The translations under genes and the position numbers were made by a program. A stretch of 5,251 bases of DNA from Bacteroidia bacterium (GTDB lineage: Bacteria > Bacteroidota > Bacteroidia > Bacteroidales > Azobacteroidaceae): assembly GCA_025996755.1 (NCBI GenBank), contig BNTR01000161.1:1-5251 (forward strand). Direction: 5' to 3'. Below are positions 4,712-5,251 of this stretch, in pieces. The notes beneath the pieces are model-generated. The model worked only from the letters and a program-made list of their open reading frames with translations, had not been told where the DNA came from and did not search any database. The first letter of the stretch is position 1; each line of letters starts with the position of its first letter.

Positions 4712-5251
4712 TTAGTGCTTCTTGATGCTGAGGATGCGGATGTCTTCCTCCGGACGGTCGCCGGGGGCGGTGGGTGTGTGTGCGATTGTTTCGACCACGT
4801 CCAAGCCGTCGGTTACTTCGCCAAACACGGTGTAGGCACCGTCCAAGTGCGGGGTGCCGCCCAATGTTTGGTAGATTTCCTTTTCTTCGGGCGAGTACGT
4901 CCTGCCGGTGCGCGCACCCATCGCGTCCAAGTCGGCTTCGCCAAAGGGTTGCCCTTCCACGATGTAGAACTGCGTGGGCGAGGAGCGTCGTTCGGGATTG
5001 ACAAAATCGCCCGTGCGAGCCGCCGCCAGCGCACCCTTCTTGTGGATGTATTCCGGCACAAATTCGGCGGGGATGGTTTCGCCATCGCCCTGTTGTGCTG
5101 CGGAAGCGGGGCTTGTTCGCGTACTCAAATCGCCGGTCTGAATCATAAAATTCTGAATCACGCGATGAAACAGCACGCTGTCGTAAGCCTGCTTGTCCAC
5201 CAACCGCTCAAAATTAGCCCTGTGAAGCGGCGTTTTGTCATACAATCTCAC
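4712..5251 (-). CDS. Cyclophilin-type peptidyl-prolyl cis-trans isomerase, N terminus outside the window
   Basis: The protein catalyses proline cis-trans isomerisation and assists folding. The frame is open to the window edge; the GTG there is the valine of a VRLYDKTP strand rather than a start, so the N terminus, including any signal peptide, is missing. Cyclophilin core motifs, numbered from the window edge, are FHRVIQNFMIQTGD (28-41; R30 corresponds to Arg55 of human cyclophilin A), SPTQFYIVEG (91-100) and LDGAYTVFGEV (136-146). The residue matching Trp121 of cyclophilin A is H135, so cyclosporin binding should be weak. Between the last two motifs is an insert of about 30 residues (roughly 103-132, with TGRTYSPEEKEIYQTLGG) characteristic of Bacteroidota homologues. 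The TAA at 4714-4712 abuts the next ATG. Localisation cannot be judged without the N terminus. Confidence 0.92.
   Translation of the reverse strand: MRLYDKTPLHRANFERLVDKQAYDSVLFHRVIQNFMIQTGDLSTRTSPASAAQQGDGETIPAEFVPEYIHKKGALAAARTGDFVNPERRSSPTQFYIVEGQPFGEADLDAMGARTGRTYSPEEKEIYQTLGGTPHLDGAYTVFGEVTDGLDVVETIAHTPTAPGDRPEEDIRILSIKKH

Noticed and set aside
4774..5085. Two further frames (plus 4774-5001, minus 4813-5085)
   Set aside because: Both are arginine/proline-rich shadow frames of the cyclophilin gene.

Overview
The window looks like a piece of a Bacteroidota (probably Bacteroidales) chromosome. The evidence is four promoter-like sites of the form TTTG-N19/20-TAnnTTTG, A/T-rich leaders without Shine-Dalgarno motifs before the glycosyltransferase, a DUF3791/DUF3990 gene pair typical of the phylum, and a cyclophilin with a long insert in its C-terminal half. 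All non-IS genes lie on the minus strand. No species can be named from the sequence.

Layout from left to right. Positions 1-980 hold an almost complete IS110-family transposase on the plus strand, lacking only its first few codons at the window edge. Positions 981-1510 carry no convincing protein gene but are dense in structure: a 20/21-nt direct repeat around a minus-strand hairpin with a T-run (terminator-like), a minus-strand promoter facing the transposase, and a 243-bp nested inverted repeat with 52-bp outer arms, G-quadruplex-capable tracts near its centre, and a 66-bp-spaced direct repeat at its right edge. Positions 1511-1985 hold two small overlapping minus-strand reading frames of unknown function, probably one damaged gene, behind a perfect TTTG-N19-TACCTTTG promoter.

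Positions 2127-2497 hold a DUF3791 gene coupled by an ATGA overlap to a DUF3990 gene that breaks off after 45 residues; I read this as the remnant of a toxin-antitoxin-like pair. Next come a GT-B glycosyltransferase (2524-3684) with its own promoter, an extended-SDR epimerase/dehydratase/reductase (3737-4711), and the C-terminal part of a cyclophilin-type peptidyl-prolyl isomerase (4712 to the window end). The isomerase stop codon directly abuts the SDR start codon, so these two probably form an operon.

The right end (SDR and isomerase) is visibly richer in G+C than the glycosyltransferase and everything to its left. The simplest reading is a conserved two-gene unit bordered by an accessory stretch that collected a glycosyltransferase, a decayed DUF pair, an unknown decayed gene, a MITE-like palindrome and an IS110 element. 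I see no RNA-guided or defence system beyond these remnants. The most unusual material is the non-coding DNA between 1000 and 1490.
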